Shown here one piece after another: positions 1-10,879 of a stretch of 64,000 nucleotides of DNA. Below the pieces are notes generated by a model that made no database searches, was not told the origin of the DNA, and worked only from the letters and a program-made list of their open reading frames with translations. The position numbers and the translations under genes are program-made. Every line of letters begins with the position of its first letter. Within the stretch, counting starts at the first letter, position 1. Source of the DNA: Sporosarcina ureae DSM 2281 (GTDB taxonomy: Bacteria > Bacillota > Bacilli > Bacillales_A > Planococcaceae); the NCBI RefSeq assembly GCF_000425545.1, contig NZ_AUDQ01000001.1, positions 62,001 to 126,000 on the forward strand, read 5' to 3'.

Positions 1-22
1 ATGGCTGTGACATCAAAATTGC

Positions 23-2782
23 TTACGCATAGTTTTCTTTCACAACAGTCGCGCATCGTGTACATAGTGTCGAATGTTCTGCGTCTTCTCCAACTGTTTT
101 GGAGATTGTCCAGCATCGTTCGCATTTTTCACCTTCAGCTGGTTCTACCAAAACCGTTGCATGATCTAATTTCAATGCATTCGATAACTTTTCATCTGTA
201 CTCTCTTCAAATTCCGAGACAATGAAGAATTGTGCAAAATCAATATCCTCTGCTTGCAAAATACCACGTTGATCTTCTGGCAACACAACAGTAACTTTTG
301 CCTCCAAAGATTTTCCGATTACTTTCGCGTTTCTTGCTTCTTCAAGAGCTTTCAAAATATCATCGCGGATATCCATCAAGTTATCGAAGCGCTCACGAAG
401 TTTGTCCGCTCCTTCGCCTTTATGATCTGCTTCAGGCATATCCGTCAATTGGACACTATCTTCTTCAACGTACTGAATATTTTTCCACATTTCATCTGCA
501 GTGTGTGGCAAGATTGGCGTGATGAGCTTGACCAGTGTGATCAATGTATCATGCATCACCGACTGCATTGCACGACGATCTGGATGATTCGCAGCTTCGA
601 TATAGACTACATCTTTCGCAATATCCAAGTACAGCGAGCTCAATACACCTGTACAGAAATTATTGATTGCGTGGTAGACGGTAGGGAACGCATACTGCTC
701 ATAAGCTGTAAGGACTTCCTCAATCAAATCCTGCAACTTCACATAGACGTACTGATCAACTGCACGCATATCATCAAATGCTACACGATCTGTAGCTGGA
801 TTAAAGTCAGCTACGTTACCATGCAAGAAACGAATCGTATTACGGATCTTACGATAGACTTCCGAGACTTGCTTAAAGTTTGAATCAGATACACGAACAT
901 CGGCTGTATAATCTACAGACGATACCCATAGACGCACGATGTCTGCACCAAGTTGATTGATGACTTTCGAAGGGACGATAACATTCCCTAAAGACTTACT
1001 CATCTTACGGCCATTTTTGTCCAATGTGAAACCATGGCTCAAAATGCCTTTGTAAGGTGCAATCCCGTTGATAGCTACGCTAGTTGTCAATGAAGAGTTG
1101 AACCAACCGCGATATTGATCGGAACCTTCAAGATACAAGTCTGCCGGGTAACGAAGATCATCACGTTCTTCAAGTACACCTTGATGTGTTGTACCAGAGT
1201 CAAACCAGACATCCATAATGTCCGTTTCTTTCGTGAATTCACCATTCGGACTTCCTTCATGAGTGAAGCCCTCTGGCAATAATTCTTTCGCAGAACGTTC
1301 GAACCAGATATTTGATCCATTCTCACGGAATAAATCGGCTACATGACTGACCGTTTCATCTGTAAGAATTACTTCTCCATTTTCAGCATAGAATACCGGA
1401 ATCGGAACGCCCCATACGCGCTGACGGGAAATACACCAGTCGCCACGGTCACGGACCATATTGAATAAACGTGTCTCACCCCAAGATGGCGTGAATGTAG
1501 TAGTACGGATTGCGTCGAGTAAATCATTTCTAAATGATTCAATAGAAGCAAACCATTGTGCAGTCGCACGGTAGATGACTGGCTTCTTCGTGCGCCAATC
1601 ATGCGGGTACGAGTGAGTAAAGAATGACAACTTTTGAAGGGCTCCGACTTCTTTTAGCTTTTCAGTTACCGCTTTATTCGCATCTTCGTAGAACAAGCCT
1701 GAGAAAAACGGTGCTTCTTCTGTCATGACACCACGGTCATCAATTGGAGATAATGCATCGATTCCATATTGCTTACTCACATAGAAGTCATCTTCACCGT
1801 GACCTGGTGCTGTATGAACACAGCCTGTACCGGCATCTGCTGTAACATGCTCGCCTAGCATAACTAATGAATCACGATCATAAATTGGATGGCTCGCAAC
1901 GATCCGATCAAGGTCTACACCTTGAATTTCTTTTTCGATTGAGTACTCTTCCCATTCCAGTTCATTCGCCAAGTACTCCACTAAGTCTTTCGCTACTACA
2001 AATTTCTCATCCTGTACTTTTACTACTGCGTACGTAAATTTAGGATGAACAGAAATCCCCAAGTTTGCTGGAATTGTCCAAGGTGTTGTTGTCCAGATCA
2101 GGAACTTCACATCATGATCCAGTACACCTTTCCCATCTTTGATAGGGAAACTTACATATATGGATGGTGATTTTTTATCTTGATACTCGATTTCCGCTTC
2201 TGCCAATGCAGTTTCACTCGAAGGAGACCAGTAGACAGGCTTCAACCCTTTATAGATATATCCTTTTTTCGCCATCTCGCCGAACACTTGAATTTGACGT
2301 GATTCGAATTCAGGCTTTAGCGTGATATATGGGTTGTCCCAATCTCCGCGAACACCGAGACGCTTGAATTGCGTACGCTGATTATCAATTTGTTGTAGTG
2401 CATACTCTTCACACATTTTACGGAATTCAGCCGTGCTCATTTTCTTGCGATCGACTTTTTTATTTACAAGTGCTTGCTCAATTGGCAAACCGTGTGTATC
2501 CCAACCCGGTACATAAGGAGCATGGAATCCAGACATCGATTTATAACGAACGATAAAGTCTTTTAGTACTTTGTTAAGTGCGTGCCCCATGTGTAAATCA
2601 CCGTTCGCATAGGGTGGTCCATCATGCAATATGAACCACGGGCGATTTGCAGTACGTTCCTGAACTTGCTGATAGATATTCTTCTCATTCCACTCTTCTT
2701 GCATTTTCGGCTCATTATTTGGTAGATTACCGCGCATAGGGAAATCAGTTTTTGGCATAAGCAATGTATCTTTATATTCCAT
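23..2782 (-). CDS. ileS: Isoleucyl-tRNA synthetase
   Basis: Charges tRNA-Ile with isoleucine in the cytoplasm and edits misactivated valine. At 919 residues it is the normal bacterial length. The class I HIGH motif appears as HMGHALNKV near residue 65 and the KMSKS loop as KMSKSLGNV near residue 600. The C-terminal end carries two Cys pairs (CERCW and CTRC) of the zinc-binding tail typical of bacterial IleRS. It is the last gene of the ylm/divIVA block as in Bacillus and is preceded by an Ile-specific T-box leader, so it should be induced by uncharged tRNA-Ile. The gene is complete, ending 22 bases inside the window. Confidence 0.98.
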   Translation of the reverse strand: MEYKDTLLMPKTDFPMRGNLPNNEPKMQEEWNEKNIYQQVQERTANRPWFILHDGPPYANGDLHMGHALNKVLKDFIVRYKSMSGFHAPYVPGWDTHGLPIEQALVNKKVDRKKMSTAEFRKMCEEYALQQIDNQRTQFKRLGVRGDWDNPYITLKPEFESRQIQVFGEMAKKGYIYKGLKPVYWSPSSETALAEAEIEYQDKKSPSIYVSFPIKDGKGVLDHDVKFLIWTTTPWTIPANLGISVHPKFTYAVVKVQDEKFVVAKDLVEYLANELEWEEYSIEKEIQGVDLDRIVASHPIYDRDSLVMLGEHVTADAGTGCVHTAPGHGEDDFYVSKQYGIDALSPIDDRGVMTEEAPFFSGLFYEDANKAVTEKLKEVGALQKLSFFTHSYPHDWRTKKPVIYRATAQWFASIESFRNDLLDAIRTTTFTPSWGETRLFNMVRDRGDWCISRQRVWGVPIPVFYAENGEVILTDETVSHVADLFRENGSNIWFERSAKELLPEGFTHEGSPNGEFTKETDIMDVWFDSGTTHQGVLEERDDLRYPADLYLEGSDQYRGWFNSSLTTSVAINGIAPYKGILSHGFTLDKNGRKMSKSLGNVIVPSKVINQLGADIVRLWVSSVDYTADVRVSDSNFKQVSEVYRKIRNTIRFLHGNVADFNPATDRVAFDDMRAVDQYVYVKLQDLIEEVLTAYEQYAFPTVYHAINNFCTGVLSSLYLDIAKDVVYIEAANHPDRRAMQSVMHDTLITLVKLITPILPHTADEMWKNIQYVEEDSVQLTDMPEADHKGEGADKLRERFDNLMDIRDDILKALEEARNAKVIGKSLEAKVTVVLPEDQRGILQAEDIDFAQFFIVSEFEESTDEKLSNALKLDHATVLVEPAEGEKCERCWTISKTVGEDAEHSTLCTRCATVVKENYA

Positions 2783-2865
2783 TATAATTCCTCCTTAAAA
2801 TATATGTAACTCATTTTTTCTTTAGAAATGAAATCATCTAGCTTCAAGCGCTCTTTCGTTTAAGA

Positions 2866-3112
2866 AATCAGAAAAACCCCATCCCAAAAAGGGACGAGGC
2901 TTATTCTCGCGGTACCACCCTACTTGCAATTGCCATAGAGCAATTGCCGCTTAGACACTAATAACGGCAGTGTGAGACCGAGAACCAAAATCAACATAAA
3001 GGTTCTAGCTCAGGAGTGATTTTCGTTTCTGATTTACCACCGGGCTTACACCGCCCCCGGCTCGCTATAGGTAAAATTAGAAAGTACTCTTTCCGTCAAC
3101 GCTTCTTCGTTT
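2866..3112 (-). promoter_or_regulatory. T-box leader (tRNA-Ile) upstream of ileS
   Basis: Transcribed toward ileS, this leader carries the near-invariant T-box core GGTGGTACCGCG (complement at about 2909-2920). It is followed by a strong terminator stem (CCTCGTCCC / GGGATGGGG with a T-run, about 2869-2899). Upstream is a long stem I region with an ATC triplet (3018-3020) in the AAATCACTCC context expected of the specifier loop. ATC is an isoleucine codon, matching the downstream gene. Uncharged tRNA-Ile should stabilise the antiterminator and let ileS be read. Confidence 0.93.
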
Positions 3113-3159
3113 CATTTTACTTTTCATTATAAAAATGTGTTCGAGTGTTGTCAAGCTTC

Positions 3160-3717
3160 TTACGGCTTCTTAACTAGTTCTTCATCTAAACTATCTACAT
3201 TTGGAATATCCAATTCCTTCTCAGCTACATTTTCTACGCTGGATGTATCCAACTCATACTTCAACAGGTCGTCCCAGTCTTCAGTATTGATCATGTCTAG
3301 CTGTGCTTCTACCATCATCTTGAAGCGGCTTTTGAATACTTTTGACTGTTTCTTCAACACTTCAACTTCTAGTGCGATCTTTCTAGCCTGCGCGAGTGCA
3401 TCATTCACAAGACGGTCTGCATTCTTTTCTGCTTCGGAAATGATTAACTTAGATTCTTGAACAGCATTTTTACGAACATCTTCTGCGGCTTCTTGCGCGA
3501 TTAGAATAGATTTTTGCATCGTTTCTTCTATTAAATTAAAGTGAGTAATCTTTGCTTCATTATCAGAAACCGTTTTTTCAAGCTTTTCATTTTTCTTCAG
3601 GACGTTTTCATAGTCTTTCATCAGCTGTTCTAAAAATCCATTTACTTCATCTTCATCATAGCCACGAAATTTCGTATTAAACGTTTTGTTATGTATATCC
3701 GTAGGGGTTAAAGCCAT
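3160..3717 (-). CDS. divIVA: Cell division / polar targeting protein DivIVA
   Basis: Coiled-coil protein that senses negative membrane curvature at division sites and poles. The N-terminal lipid-binding domain is recognisable (LTPTDIHNKTF followed by FRGYDEDEVNGFLEQL, residues 3-35). A long heptad-rich segment follows and the tail is acidic. At 185 residues it is slightly longer than B. subtilis DivIVA. It lies between ylmH and ileS, exactly the Bacillus order. It is expected to recruit Min proteins in growth and chromosome-anchoring factors during sporulation (family knowledge). Confidence 0.95.
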   Translation of the reverse strand: MALTPTDIHNKTFNTKFRGYDEDEVNGFLEQLMKDYENVLKKNEKLEKTVSDNEAKITHFNLIEETMQKSILIAQEAAEDVRKNAVQESKLIISEAEKNADRLVNDALAQARKIALEVEVLKKQSKVFKSRFKMMVEAQLDMINTEDWDDLLKYELDTSSVENVAEKELDIPNVDSLDEELVKKP

Positions 3718-3816
3718 AATACGCTTTCTCCTTTCAGTATGCTTACGTAGTTTACAGTGTGATTGTGTTTACTACTTGATTAAACACTACTTTTCTTAAT
3801 TTATCAAGGATTCAAT

Positions 3817-4593
3817 TTAGACAAGTGCACCAATCATTACTCGAATCTTATCTTTCTTTGTGCGCCCTTCGATGCTCATGATTCTAAAGCGACCATAACC
3901 TCTAATTGATAGAACATCATATTCTTCTACTTCAAATGCTTGTTGATCAATCATTGCCCAGTTCACTTTTACTTTCTCCGCCTTAATAAGAGAAGAAGCT
4001 TTGGCTCTCGAACTGTGCGTTAATGCTGCAATAACTACATCCAGACGCAATGAACTAACAATATGTAATGCTTCCGTCCACTCTTCTTTCACATCGATGA
4101 AATCTTCCGTATTCAGAACTGGCTCTACAGAAACTTTCACTTTTCCGACTTGCGTAAAATGGACGTGGATATATTCAGACACTTCTTGAGCAACTGCAAA
4201 TTGTACTGCTTCTTCAGTTAGTTGAATATCTCCAAATCGTGAACGCTCAATTCCAACAGACAGTAGAGACCCAAGTAATTGTGAATGTTTCATTGTAACG
4301 AATTTTTGTGGGTAGTTCACCTTATAAATCCTAATTTGAAAATCCTCTTTAGTCGGGGTGTAGTAATCAGGATAGATTAGCACACGCTGGCGTTCTGCAT
4401 CGTGAAAGCCTCCTTCAGCTGTCAATGTAAGGTCTGAATTCCTCACGATGGATTCTGTTATGAAGCGCTGACGTGGATCCATAAACTCTGTTAGCTTGGG
4501 TGCATACGTATCTTCCACGTCTTTCACCCAACTATTCACTTTTTCAATAAATGGTTGTTCTTCTTTTCGAAAATGTTGAAATATCGAATCCAT
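3817..4593 (-). CDS. ylmH: S4-domain RNA-binding protein YlmH
   Basis: A 258-residue protein with a C-terminal S4 RNA-binding domain (about residues 180-250; LRLDVVIAALTHSSRAKASS, then VKVNWAMIDQQ and GRFRI). The N-terminal part is the YlmH-specific domain. YlmH homologues bind the 50S subunit and have been linked to ribosome-associated quality control. The gene sits in the conserved ylmG-ylmH-divIVA order. A hairpin just upstream (4614-4640) separates it from ylmG. Confidence 0.93.
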   Translation of the reverse strand: MDSIFQHFRKEEQPFIEKVNSWVKDVEDTYAPKLTEFMDPRQRFITESIVRNSDLTLTAEGGFHDAERQRVLIYPDYYTPTKEDFQIRIYKVNYPQKFVTMKHSQLLGSLLSVGIERSRFGDIQLTEEAVQFAVAQEVSEYIHVHFTQVGKVKVSVEPVLNTEDFIDVKEEWTEALHIVSSLRLDVVIAALTHSSRAKASSLIKAEKVKVNWAMIDQQAFEVEEYDVLSIRGYGRFRIMSIEGRTKKDKIRVMIGALV

Positions 4594-4613
4594 TCTATTC
4601 CTTCTCCTTATAT

Positions 4614-4640
4614 AAAAAAATCCTCACCTTGTGAGGATTT
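4614..4640 (-). terminator. Rho-independent terminator between ylmG and ylmH
   Basis: Perfect stem AAATCCTCAC / GTGAGGATTT with a 3-base loop, followed on the minus strand by a run of Ts. It lies directly after ylmG, so ylmH and divIVA probably also have their own promoter or depend on read-through. Confidence 0.8.
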
Positions 4641-4662
4641 CCAATTTCAGTTAAGGTTATAC

Positions 4663-4953
4663 TTAATTTACTAATGCTTGGAAAATCATCAAATAAATCT
4701 GACCTATTCCTCTGCTGATTAATTGTAATGACAGCAATGCAACAATCGGGGAAAAATCAATCATACCAAATGGCGGTATGAACTTACGGAAAAATCCTAA
4801 ATATGGCTCTGCTATTTTTGCAATAAGTTGACCAAATTTTGTTTCTCTAGTAGAAGGAACCCATGACATTAAAATATAAATGACTAACAGAATAGAATAT
4901 AATTGTAAGGCTCCAGAGATCAATAAATATGAATTGTTTAATAATGCGATCAT
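4663..4953 (-). CDS. ylmG: YggT-family membrane protein YlmG
   Basis: A 96-residue integral membrane protein with two hydrophobic spans (about residues 10-30 and 65-90) around a short loop containing YLGFFRKFIPPFGMIDFSPI, a hallmark of the YggT family. Its role is not settled; family members lie next to division genes in many bacteria and affect membrane or nucleoid organisation. Its place between sepF and ylmH matches B. subtilis. Confidence 0.93.
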   Translation of the reverse strand: MIALLNNSYLLISGALQLYSILLVIYILMSWVPSTRETKFGQLIAKIAEPYLGFFRKFIPPFGMIDFSPIVALLSLQLISRGIGQIYLMIFQALVN

Positions 4954-5018
4954 AATAACATGTACACCTCATTCAAATTGTTCGACTTTCATTAGGCGAA
5001 AGTTCTAAGTTGTGTAGC

Positions 5019-5516
5019 CTATCGTTCTTGTTGTTCAGATAGAAATTCCGTAATTTTACCGGCTACTTCCACGTTGTCGGGTGCACATAGAAATATATCT
5101 GCGCCAATTCGTTGAATGTCACCACCGAGGGCATAAACTGTACCACTTAGAAAATCAATAATACGAAATCCCTGATCTCGTTCTATCTGCTGTAAGTTCA
5201 CTACGACAGAACGGCGATTCTTTAAATGTTCTGCAATGTCCTCTACTTCTGCATAAGAACGCGGCTCGAGTAGAATGACTTTTGACGATTTTTGAAGACT
5301 TTGTAAGCTAATCACTGGAGCTTGTGTGGAGGAAGCTTGTTGCTGAGAGGCTTGAAGACGACTATTAACAGCTCGTTTCTTACCTCCTAGCTTCTTCATC
5401 TCTTTACGGGCCATTGCTTGTTCACCTTTAGTTGGTTTACTTTGAGGTTTTGGTTGTTGAACTAAGTCTTCTTCCTGTACCCAAAACATTTTTTCCAATC
5501 GTTTTTTGAGGCTCAT
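5019..5516 (-). CDS. sepF: Cell division protein SepF
   Basis: Membrane-binding partner of FtsZ that forms rings and can replace FtsA as Z-ring anchor. The N-terminal amphipathic helix ([17 protein letters not shown]) is the membrane anchor. A basic, Gln-rich linker follows (residues 20-65). The C-terminal SepF fold (about 70-155) includes [19 protein letters not shown] and [14 protein letters not shown]. The start overlaps the end of ylmE by 4 bases (ATGA), indicating translational coupling. Confidence 0.96.
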   Translation of the reverse strand: MSLKKRLEKMFWVQEEDLVQQPKPQSKPTKGEQAMARKEMKKLGGKKRAVNSRLQASQQQASSTQAPVISLQSLQKSSKVILLEPRSYAEVEDIAEHLKNRRSVVVNLQQIERDQGFRIIDFLSGTVYALGGDIQRIGADIFLCAPDNVEVAGKITEFLSEQQER

Positions 5517-6226
5517 TCAGTTTCCTCGCTTTCTGATCCGGCCAATGCAGTGCCGATGCGTATATGAGTTGCACCTTCTTCTATTGCGATTGTAAAGTCA
5601 TTAGACATACCCATGGACAGTTTTGTACACGGTGCATAGGATAATCCTTTCGCTGCGATTTTGTCCCGTAGTTTACGTAAGGAACTGAATGTGTTGCGAA
5701 CTATAGATTCATCATCTGTATTTGGCGCCATCGTCATGAGTCCTATTACATGAATGTTTTCGTAAGCTGCCAATTGATCAAAAAATACATCTACTTCATC
5801 GGGAGTAATGCCCGATTTGGATTCTTCGCCTGAAACATTGACTTGTACAAAACAATCAAGCGGCTTACTTGCCCGCTTATGCACTTCTTTCGCAAGGCTC
5901 ATACGGTCAAGCGAATGAAGGCAGTTAATAGTGTCGACTAATTCTTTTACTTTGCGTGTCTGCAAGTTACCAATGAAGTGCCAATTCACCGGATCTTCAA
6001 TCGTTTCTTGCTTTTCTAGCAATCCTTCAAGTCGATTTTCCCCTAAGTCCTTAATCCCAACATCTAGTAAGGATTGCGCTCTAGCGGAAGACACTTGCTT
6101 CGTGACAGCTATTAACGTGATATCATCCGAGCTACGATTTACCTTTTCACATGCATCATGTATTTGTTTTTGTATAGTTACTAGTCGTTGTTCTACTTGT
6201 TCCATATTATCACTACTTTTCATCAT
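5513..6226 (-). CDS. ylmE: PLP homeostasis protein, YggS/YlmE family
   Basis: A 237-residue pyridoxal-phosphate-binding TIM-barrel protein. The PLP lysine is in [11 protein letters not shown] (about residue 44), and the family segments [21 protein letters not shown] and [25 protein letters not shown] are all present. It is thought to buffer free PLP rather than act as a racemase. It is coupled to sepF by a 4-base overlap. The start is uncertain: M1, M2 or M8 are possible because no strong ribosome binding site stands out. Confidence 0.94.
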   Translation of the reverse strand: MMKSSDNMEQVEQRLVTIQKQIHDACEKVNRSSDDITLIAVTKQVSSARAQSLLDVGIKDLGENRLEGLLEKQETIEDPVNWHFIGNLQTRKVKELVDTINCLHSLDRMSLAKEVHKRASKPLDCFVQVNVSGEESKSGITPDEVDVFFDQLAAYENIHVIGLMTMAPNTDDESIVRNTFSSLRKLRDKIAAKGLSYAPCTKLSMGMSNDFTIAIEEGATHIRIGTALAGSESEETE

Positions 6227-6271
6227 CTTTATTTCATTGTATCAATTAGGGCACTATATATCAACGATAAG

Positions 6272-6517
6272 TCATTTATTGAGCCGTTTATTCTCGATCA
6301 AGATAATATCTTTTCCAATCGTCATGACGTCTTTGTACTGGATTTTTTGGACTCCTTTTGACTTGCTGTCTGAGAAGAAGGAGCGCTCAATTTCACCTAT
6401 ATGAAGTTGCGCAATTTCACCTTTTTCGATGTCGATTGTAGCGTCTTGAACAAAACCTATGAACGACCCTTTTTTCAGTTCAATCACTTCTTTTTTCTGC
6501 AAGCTGGAAAAACGCAT
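6272..6517 (-). CDS. ylmC: PRC-barrel protein YlmC/YmxH
   Basis: An 81-residue PRC-barrel protein (MRFSSLQKKEVIELKKGSFI through EIAQLHIGE to ILIENKRLNK). The start at 6517 is chosen because a strong ribosome binding site (AAGGAGGGGAAACT) lies just before it; an open frame extends 23 codons further without such a site. The YlmC/YmxH family is conserved in sporulating Firmicutes and of unknown function. The ylmD gene usually found between ylmC and ylmE is absent. Confidence 0.88.
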   Translation of the reverse strand: MRFSSLQKKEVIELKKGSFIGFVQDATIDIEKGEIAQLHIGEIERSFFSDSKSKGVQKIQYKDVMTIGKDIILIENKRLNK

Positions 6518-6723
6518 AGTTTCCCCTCCTTCTTTCATACTATGCATAGTGAGTTTTAATGAGAACGTGGGAAATTGCTTTACCATTCAGGAAATATATA
6601 GAAGGAGGAAGCATTAGATAAGGTTTTTGATTTGCGTTAGGATGAAATTGCTTTTAGCTTTTATTGTAATTAACACGCTTTTTCACTTTTCTAATTTCAA
6701 ATACGGTAAAGAGAAATGCTTAA

Positions 6724-6860
6724 TGAGCGGTTATGGAGCAAGTTTGATCGCTTAATGGCTTTTATGAGCGTTCATCCACTGATTATGATCGCTTATGGAG
6801 ATTAATGAGCGGTTGTGTAGAAACTATGATCACTTAGGCAAATTATTGAGCGCTTGCGTG
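6724..6860. repeat. Seven-unit phased intergenic repeat (TGAGCG/TGATCG)
   Basis: Lies in the 518-base gap between ylmC and sigG. GAGCG and GATCG (once GATCA) alternate at 6725, 6746, 6766, 6787, 6807, 6828 and 6848, so spacing is 21, 20, 21, 20, 21 and 20 bases: a 41-base double unit, about two helical turns per half unit. Bases between the cores are AT-rich and degenerate, with recurring GGTTATGG or GCTTATGG. No convincing gene is present; the rest of the gap shows only the sigG terminator at its far end. Confidence 0.75.
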
Positions 6861-6967
6861 ATAGTTTTGGCATTTAGGTGCGACTAGAACTCACCACATG
6901 AATTTCCGAAACAACACAAGAGTGGAGCGCACAGATACGATTCTATCTCGTTGCCCACTCATTCGCT

Positions 6968-7010
6968 AAAAAAAGAAAAACCGCCCTTCACAAATTAATG
7001 TGTGAAGGAC
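6968..7010 (-). terminator. Terminator after sigG
   Basis: Stem TCCTTCACA / TGTGAAGGG with an 8-base loop, followed on the minus strand by a T-rich tract (GGTTTTTC then TTTTTTT). It ends the spoIIGA-sigE-sigG block. Confidence 0.85.
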
Positions 7011-7035
7011 AGTCTTATATACATTCAGTCGATAT

Positions 7036-7824
7036 CTAGTATTTCTTCTGTTCAATCCCAAGCCGAATCTGTTCCATCGCATGCTTCTCAATTCTCGATA
7101 TTTGCGCCTGTGAAATCCCGAGCTCCTTAGCGATTTCGGTTTGCGTCTGCCCGAGGTAAAATCGTTTGGAGACGATGAGCTGTTGACGTTCGTCCAGTTC
7201 GCCCATCTTATCTTTAATGGACACATAGTTCATCCAGCGGTCCTCTGATACTCTTTGGTCATGTAGCTGATCCATCATATAAATCGGATCACCGCCATCG
7301 CTGTTCATTGGCTCATGCAACGACATAGGGTCCTGTATGGCATCTAAGGCGAATAGGATATCTTCTTCCGGTATGCCCGTTATCTTTTCTAGATCTGATA
7401 TTTTTGGTTCGTGTTGATGTTCGTTGACATATTGTTCTTTTGCTCTGATGGCTTTATACGCGATATCACGTAACGATCGTGATACACGAACAGCATGATG
7501 ATCACGAAGATGTCGCTTAATTTCTCCAATGATCATCGGCACAGCATAGGTAGAAAACCGGACATTATGTTTTAAATCGAAATTGTCTATGGCTTTCAAC
7601 AGCCCAATACAACCAACTTGGAATAAATCATCAGCCTGCTCTCCACGATAGTTAAAGCGTTGAACAAGGCTAAGTACGAGACGCAAATTCGCAAATACCA
7701 ATTCATCTCTGGCAAATTCGTCACCGCTTTGCAAACGGATGAATGTCTCTTTCATCACATCTGCAGTTAATAAAGGCAGCTCGGACGTATTGATCCCACA
7801 AATTTCTACTCTTGTACGTACCAT
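7036..7824 (-). CDS. sigG: RNA polymerase sporulation sigma factor SigG
   Basis: Late forespore sigma factor, 262 residues. The N-terminus VEICGINTSELPLL matches the SigG-specific start used for anti-sigma control. Region 2 is clear (LRLVLSLVQRFNYRGEQADD, DLFQVGCIGLLKAIDNFDL, FSTYAVPMIIGEIKRHLRD), and region 4 carries the helix-turn-helix ELGISQAQISRIEKHAMEQI. It follows sigE as in Bacillus, with a 104-base gap that probably holds its own forespore promoter; I could not assign the boxes with confidence. Confidence 0.97.
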   Translation of the reverse strand: MVRTRVEICGINTSELPLLTADVMKETFIRLQSGDEFARDELVFANLRLVLSLVQRFNYRGEQADDLFQVGCIGLLKAIDNFDLKHNVRFSTYAVPMIIGEIKRHLRDHHAVRVSRSLRDIAYKAIRAKEQYVNEHQHEPKISDLEKITGIPEEDILFALDAIQDPMSLHEPMNSDGGDPIYMMDQLHDQRVSEDRWMNYVSIKDKMGELDERQQLIVSKRFYLGQTQTEIAKELGISQAQISRIEKHAMEQIRLGIEQKKY

Positions 7825-7928
7825 TGGCTCTTCCTCCGCATTCTATAGGTGAGTGTACAGAGTAGTCTGTCCTCAACTCTTTAGAATATGCGAATTCACG
7901 AATCGCCAATTTCTGCCGATAAGTCCAG

Positions 7929-8639
7929 TTATGAAATGGGCTGATTTAGTCGATCACGTAGCTCAGAGATTATTTTCTTTTCCAATCTAGATATATAAGA
8001 TTGTGAAATACCCAGAAGATCCGCTACTTCTTTTTGTGTCATTTCATTTGTTCCCATCAGTCCGAATCGTTGTTCCATAATATAACGTTCTCTTTCATCC
8101 AAAATGGAAATGGCATCGATCATATATTGTCGCTCCAACTTTTTCTCTACGTCGTCTGTAATAATATCTTCATCTGTACCTAGAATATCCGATAGAAGCA
8201 ACTCATTACCATCGGCATCTGAATTCAACGGTTCATCGAATGAAATCTCTGAACGAATTCGATTCGTTTTACGCAAGTGCATTAAAATTTCATTTTCAAT
8301 ACAACGAGAAGCGTATGTCGCAAGCTTAATATTTTTATCTGCTTTAAAAGTTTCAATTGCTTTGATCAATCCAATAGTTCCAATACTAATGAGATCTTCA
8401 ATATTTGTGTTCGTATTATCGAAGCGTCTTGCGATATAGACGACGAGACGTAAATTCTTTTCGATCAATGTATCACGTGCAGCAGGATCTCCCTTCATTA
8501 ATGCTGCAATCATTTTGGCTTCCTGCTCCTTATCGAGAGGCTTAGGAAGAGATTCATGTCCTCCGATATAAAATATGCCGCCTTTTCGTCTGAAGAATCC
8601 TGCAATATATGAAACCCATTTTTTTACTTCTGTCAACAT
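7929..8639 (-). CDS. sigE: RNA polymerase sporulation sigma factor SigE (pro-form)
   Basis: Early mother-cell sigma factor. The start at 8639 gives a 236-residue pro-protein; the open frame runs further upstream, but that part overlaps spoIIGA in another phase. The N-terminal pro-sequence (about residues 1-28, [19 protein letters not shown]) is amphipathic, as needed for membrane tethering, and ends before [13 protein letters not shown], which matches the processing region of B. subtilis pro-SigE. Region 2 ([17 protein letters not shown]) and region 4 ([17 protein letters not shown]) are intact. It overlaps spoIIGA by 7 bases (ATGTTGA), coupling the protease and its substrate. Confidence 0.97.
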   Translation of the reverse strand: MLTEVKKWVSYIAGFFRRKGGIFYIGGHESLPKPLDKEQEAKMIAALMKGDPAARDTLIEKNLRLVVYIARRFDNTNTNIEDLISIGTIGLIKAIETFKADKNIKLATYASRCIENEILMHLRKTNRIRSEISFDEPLNSDADGNELLLSDILGTDEDIITDDVEKKLERQYMIDAISILDERERYIMEQRFGLMGTNEMTQKEVADLLGISQSYISRLEKKIISELRDRLNQPIS

Positions 8640-9481
8640 ATAGCCGTTCTCCCTTCTTCTTTTAGTACATCCATCGCGCTCATTTGCAAAATAGCTGCTG
8701 CACCTTGAGGGTATTGACGCTGTTCTCTCGTCAAGACGATATATCCCACAGGCAATAACTCTCCTTCGAGCGACCAACAATCATACTTGATTCCGACAGC
8801 CCATGAAGCTCCCTGAACAGTCTGCAATCGTATTAACCGAAGACTTCTTTGATAAGTAGCAGGGAAACTAGCCAAGTCTGGTGATTGGTCAGGATTCCAG
8901 GACTCTAATGCTGAAGCGAAGTCGACTGGCAGCTGTTCTTTAACTGCTTGATAGCCAATAAAATGTACAGGATCTCCTGATAAAGGTTCTACACAATGAT
9001 TACCCGTATCGATGAATACTTTAAGTGGTATCGATTTTCCCCATAAACTTAATTCTGAATCGAGCGTAAAACTCATTAACTTATTCATCATGCGTGTATC
9101 AATCCATTTATGTTTCACAATGTATAACGATAGATAGGTTAGACCAATCGCTACGAATAAAAAGCTCTGATTTACGCTAATACTAATCTGTGCATAGACC
9201 AAGGTCAACATTCCCCCCGCGAAGAAAGACGCGATCAGTACAGCGAGGATAGAATTCTTCCAACTACCGAACGTTTGTCCAAATGCAATATACGTCATTC
9301 CTAAGAAAGTGAATATCATCGCTGGCACAGAATACGGGAACAACGTAATAAAGAAGGCTCCGAGAAATGCTGCACTCCATAACCTCCTCCTGCTCGTTTG
9401 ATGATTTCCAACTTTATTAGTGAATGATAGGATGGCGTAGTTAAAGAGCATGTTGATTCCTATCATCAGTTCTCCATACAT
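8633..9481 (-). CDS. spoIIGA: Pro-SigE processing aspartic protease SpoIIGA
   Basis: Membrane protease of the sporulation septum that removes the SigE pro-sequence. The first half has about five hydrophobic helices (residues 5-155). The second half carries the aspartic-protease signature [18 protein letters not shown] (about 165-185). At 282 residues it is slightly shorter than the B. subtilis protein. Its stop codon lies inside the start of sigE. It probably needs SpoIIR, encoded elsewhere, for activation. Confidence 0.95.
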   Translation of the reverse strand: MYGELMIGINMLFNYAILSFTNKVGNHQTSRRRLWSAAFLGAFFITLFPYSVPAMIFTFLGMTYIAFGQTFGSWKNSILAVLIASFFAGGMLTLVYAQISISVNQSFLFVAIGLTYLSLYIVKHKWIDTRMMNKLMSFTLDSELSLWGKSIPLKVFIDTGNHCVEPLSGDPVHFIGYQAVKEQLPVDFASALESWNPDQSPDLASFPATYQRSLRLIRLQTVQGASWAVGIKYDCWSLEGELLPVGYIVLTREQRQYPQGAAAILQMSAMDVLKEEGRTAIC

Positions 9482-9604
9482 ATGCCGGCCTCCTTACAAA
9501 CAGATTATCACGGCTATAATGAAAATACTGTCGGGCTTTGGATGGTTTCAGAAAAAAACTTCGACATATTTTTAAGTGCGTAGAGTAATCGCTAATATGA
9601 AAAC

Positions 9605-9650
9605 ACAAAAAAGCTTCCCGTATGAAAAACTCATCTCATGCGGGAAGCTT
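9605..9650 (-). terminator. Terminator after ftsZ
   Basis: Near-perfect stem AAGCTTCCCGCATGA / TCATACGGGAAGCTT (one G-T pair), followed on the minus strand by a T-run. It lies 11 bases after ftsZ and closes the dcw operon. Confidence 0.9.
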
Positions 9651-9660
9651 GTTCTATTTA

Positions 9661-10830
9661 TTATTTACGACGCGTACGATTACGTAAGAACGTTGGGATG
9701 TCCAATTGTTCTTCGTGCTGATGCTGATTAACCTGTGGTTGTCTCGGCTCAGATTGTTGCTCGTAACGTGGTTGCTCTTCATATCTGCTTTGTGTCGGTG
9801 GTTGCTGTTGAGTAGGTCGTTGTGGACGAGCGCCACCCGTTACACCAGCACCTCTTTGTCTTGACGGAGCTAATTGTTCTTCGTTAAATCCTGTCGCGAT
9901 AACTGTAACGATGATTTCATCTTTCAAGTCGTCGTTGATGACTGAACCGAAAATCATGTTGACGTTTTCGTCTGATGCAGTGGCAACAATGTCAGCTGCT
10001 TCTTGCACTTCAAACAAGCTCAAGTTCGAGCCGCCTGTAATATTCATTAGTACACCTTTTGCTCCATCGATGGATGTTTCAAGCAACGGACTGGAAATCG
10101 CTTTTTTTGCTGCTTCCGCGGCACGATTTTCACCAGTAGACATACCGATCCCCATCAACGCAGAACCTTTGTTGTACATGATTGTTTTCACGTCAGCAAA
10201 GTCGAGGTTGATTAATCCAGGCACTGCGATTAAATCAGAGATACCTTGTACACCTTGACGCAATACATTGTCAGCTTCTCTGAACGCTTCAAGCATCGGA
10301 GTGTTCTTATCTACAATTTCAAGCAATTTGTCATTAGGAATAACAATTAGCGTATCGATTGCTTCTTTCATGCTTGCGATACCGCCAGCTGCTGAAGTAG
10401 ATCTCTTTCTTCCTTCAAAAGTGAACGGACGTGTAACCACACCTACAGTCAATGCCCCAATATCTTTAGCGATTTGAGCAATAACTGGTGCTGCACCCGT
10501 ACCAGTTCCGCCTCCCATACCAGCTGTAACGAAGACCATATCCGCTCCACGTAGAGCTTCTTCGATCTGCTCTTTACTTTCCTCAGCTGCTTTTTTACCT
10601 ACTTCAGGGTTAGCACCTGCGCCTAGTCCTCTAGTAAGCTTCTCACCGATTTGTAGTTTGATTTCAGCCGATGATAATTTCAATGCTTGAGCATCTGTGT
10701 TTACCGCGATAAACTCTACGCCTTGCACTCCATGTTCAATCATACGGTTGACCGCATTGTTTCCGCCGCCGCCTACTCCAATAACTTTAATTACCGCTAA
10801 TGCATCTATGTTCGTCTCAAATTCAAGCAT
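9661..10830 (-). CDS. ftsZ: Cell division GTPase FtsZ
   Basis: Tubulin-like GTPase that polymerises into the Z-ring. The tubulin signature [10 protein letters not shown] is at about residues 107-116 and the T7 loop [11 protein letters not shown] at about 208. The globular domain is followed by a Gln-rich linker of about 55 residues (315-375) and the conserved C-terminal peptide [10 protein letters not shown] plus a basic tail, the docking site for FtsA, SepF and other regulators. Length (389) is typical. It is transcribed with ftsA, 49 bases upstream. Confidence 0.99.
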   Translation of the reverse strand: MLEFETNIDALAVIKVIGVGGGGNNAVNRMIEHGVQGVEFIAVNTDAQALKLSSAEIKLQIGEKLTRGLGAGANPEVGKKAAEESKEQIEEALRGADMVFVTAGMGGGTGTGAAPVIAQIAKDIGALTVGVVTRPFTFEGRKRSTSAAGGIASMKEAIDTLIVIPNDKLLEIVDKNTPMLEAFREADNVLRQGVQGISDLIAVPGLINLDFADVKTIMYNKGSALMGIGMSTGENRAAEAAKKAISSPLLETSIDGAKGVLMNITGGSNLSLFEVQEAADIVATASDENVNMIFGSVINDDLKDEIIVTVIATGFNEEQLAPSRQRGAGVTGGARPQRPTQQQPPTQSRYEEQPRYEQQSEPRQPQVNQHQHEEQLDIPTFLRNRTRRK

Positions 10831-10879
10831 TGATTTTCCTCCTCTAAATTATCTGCAATTCCCCATCCAACACAATGTT

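Noticed and set aside
230..883. 217-codon plus-strand frame opposite ileS
   Set aside because: Shadow of ileS; no family features and unusual Cys/Ile-rich composition.
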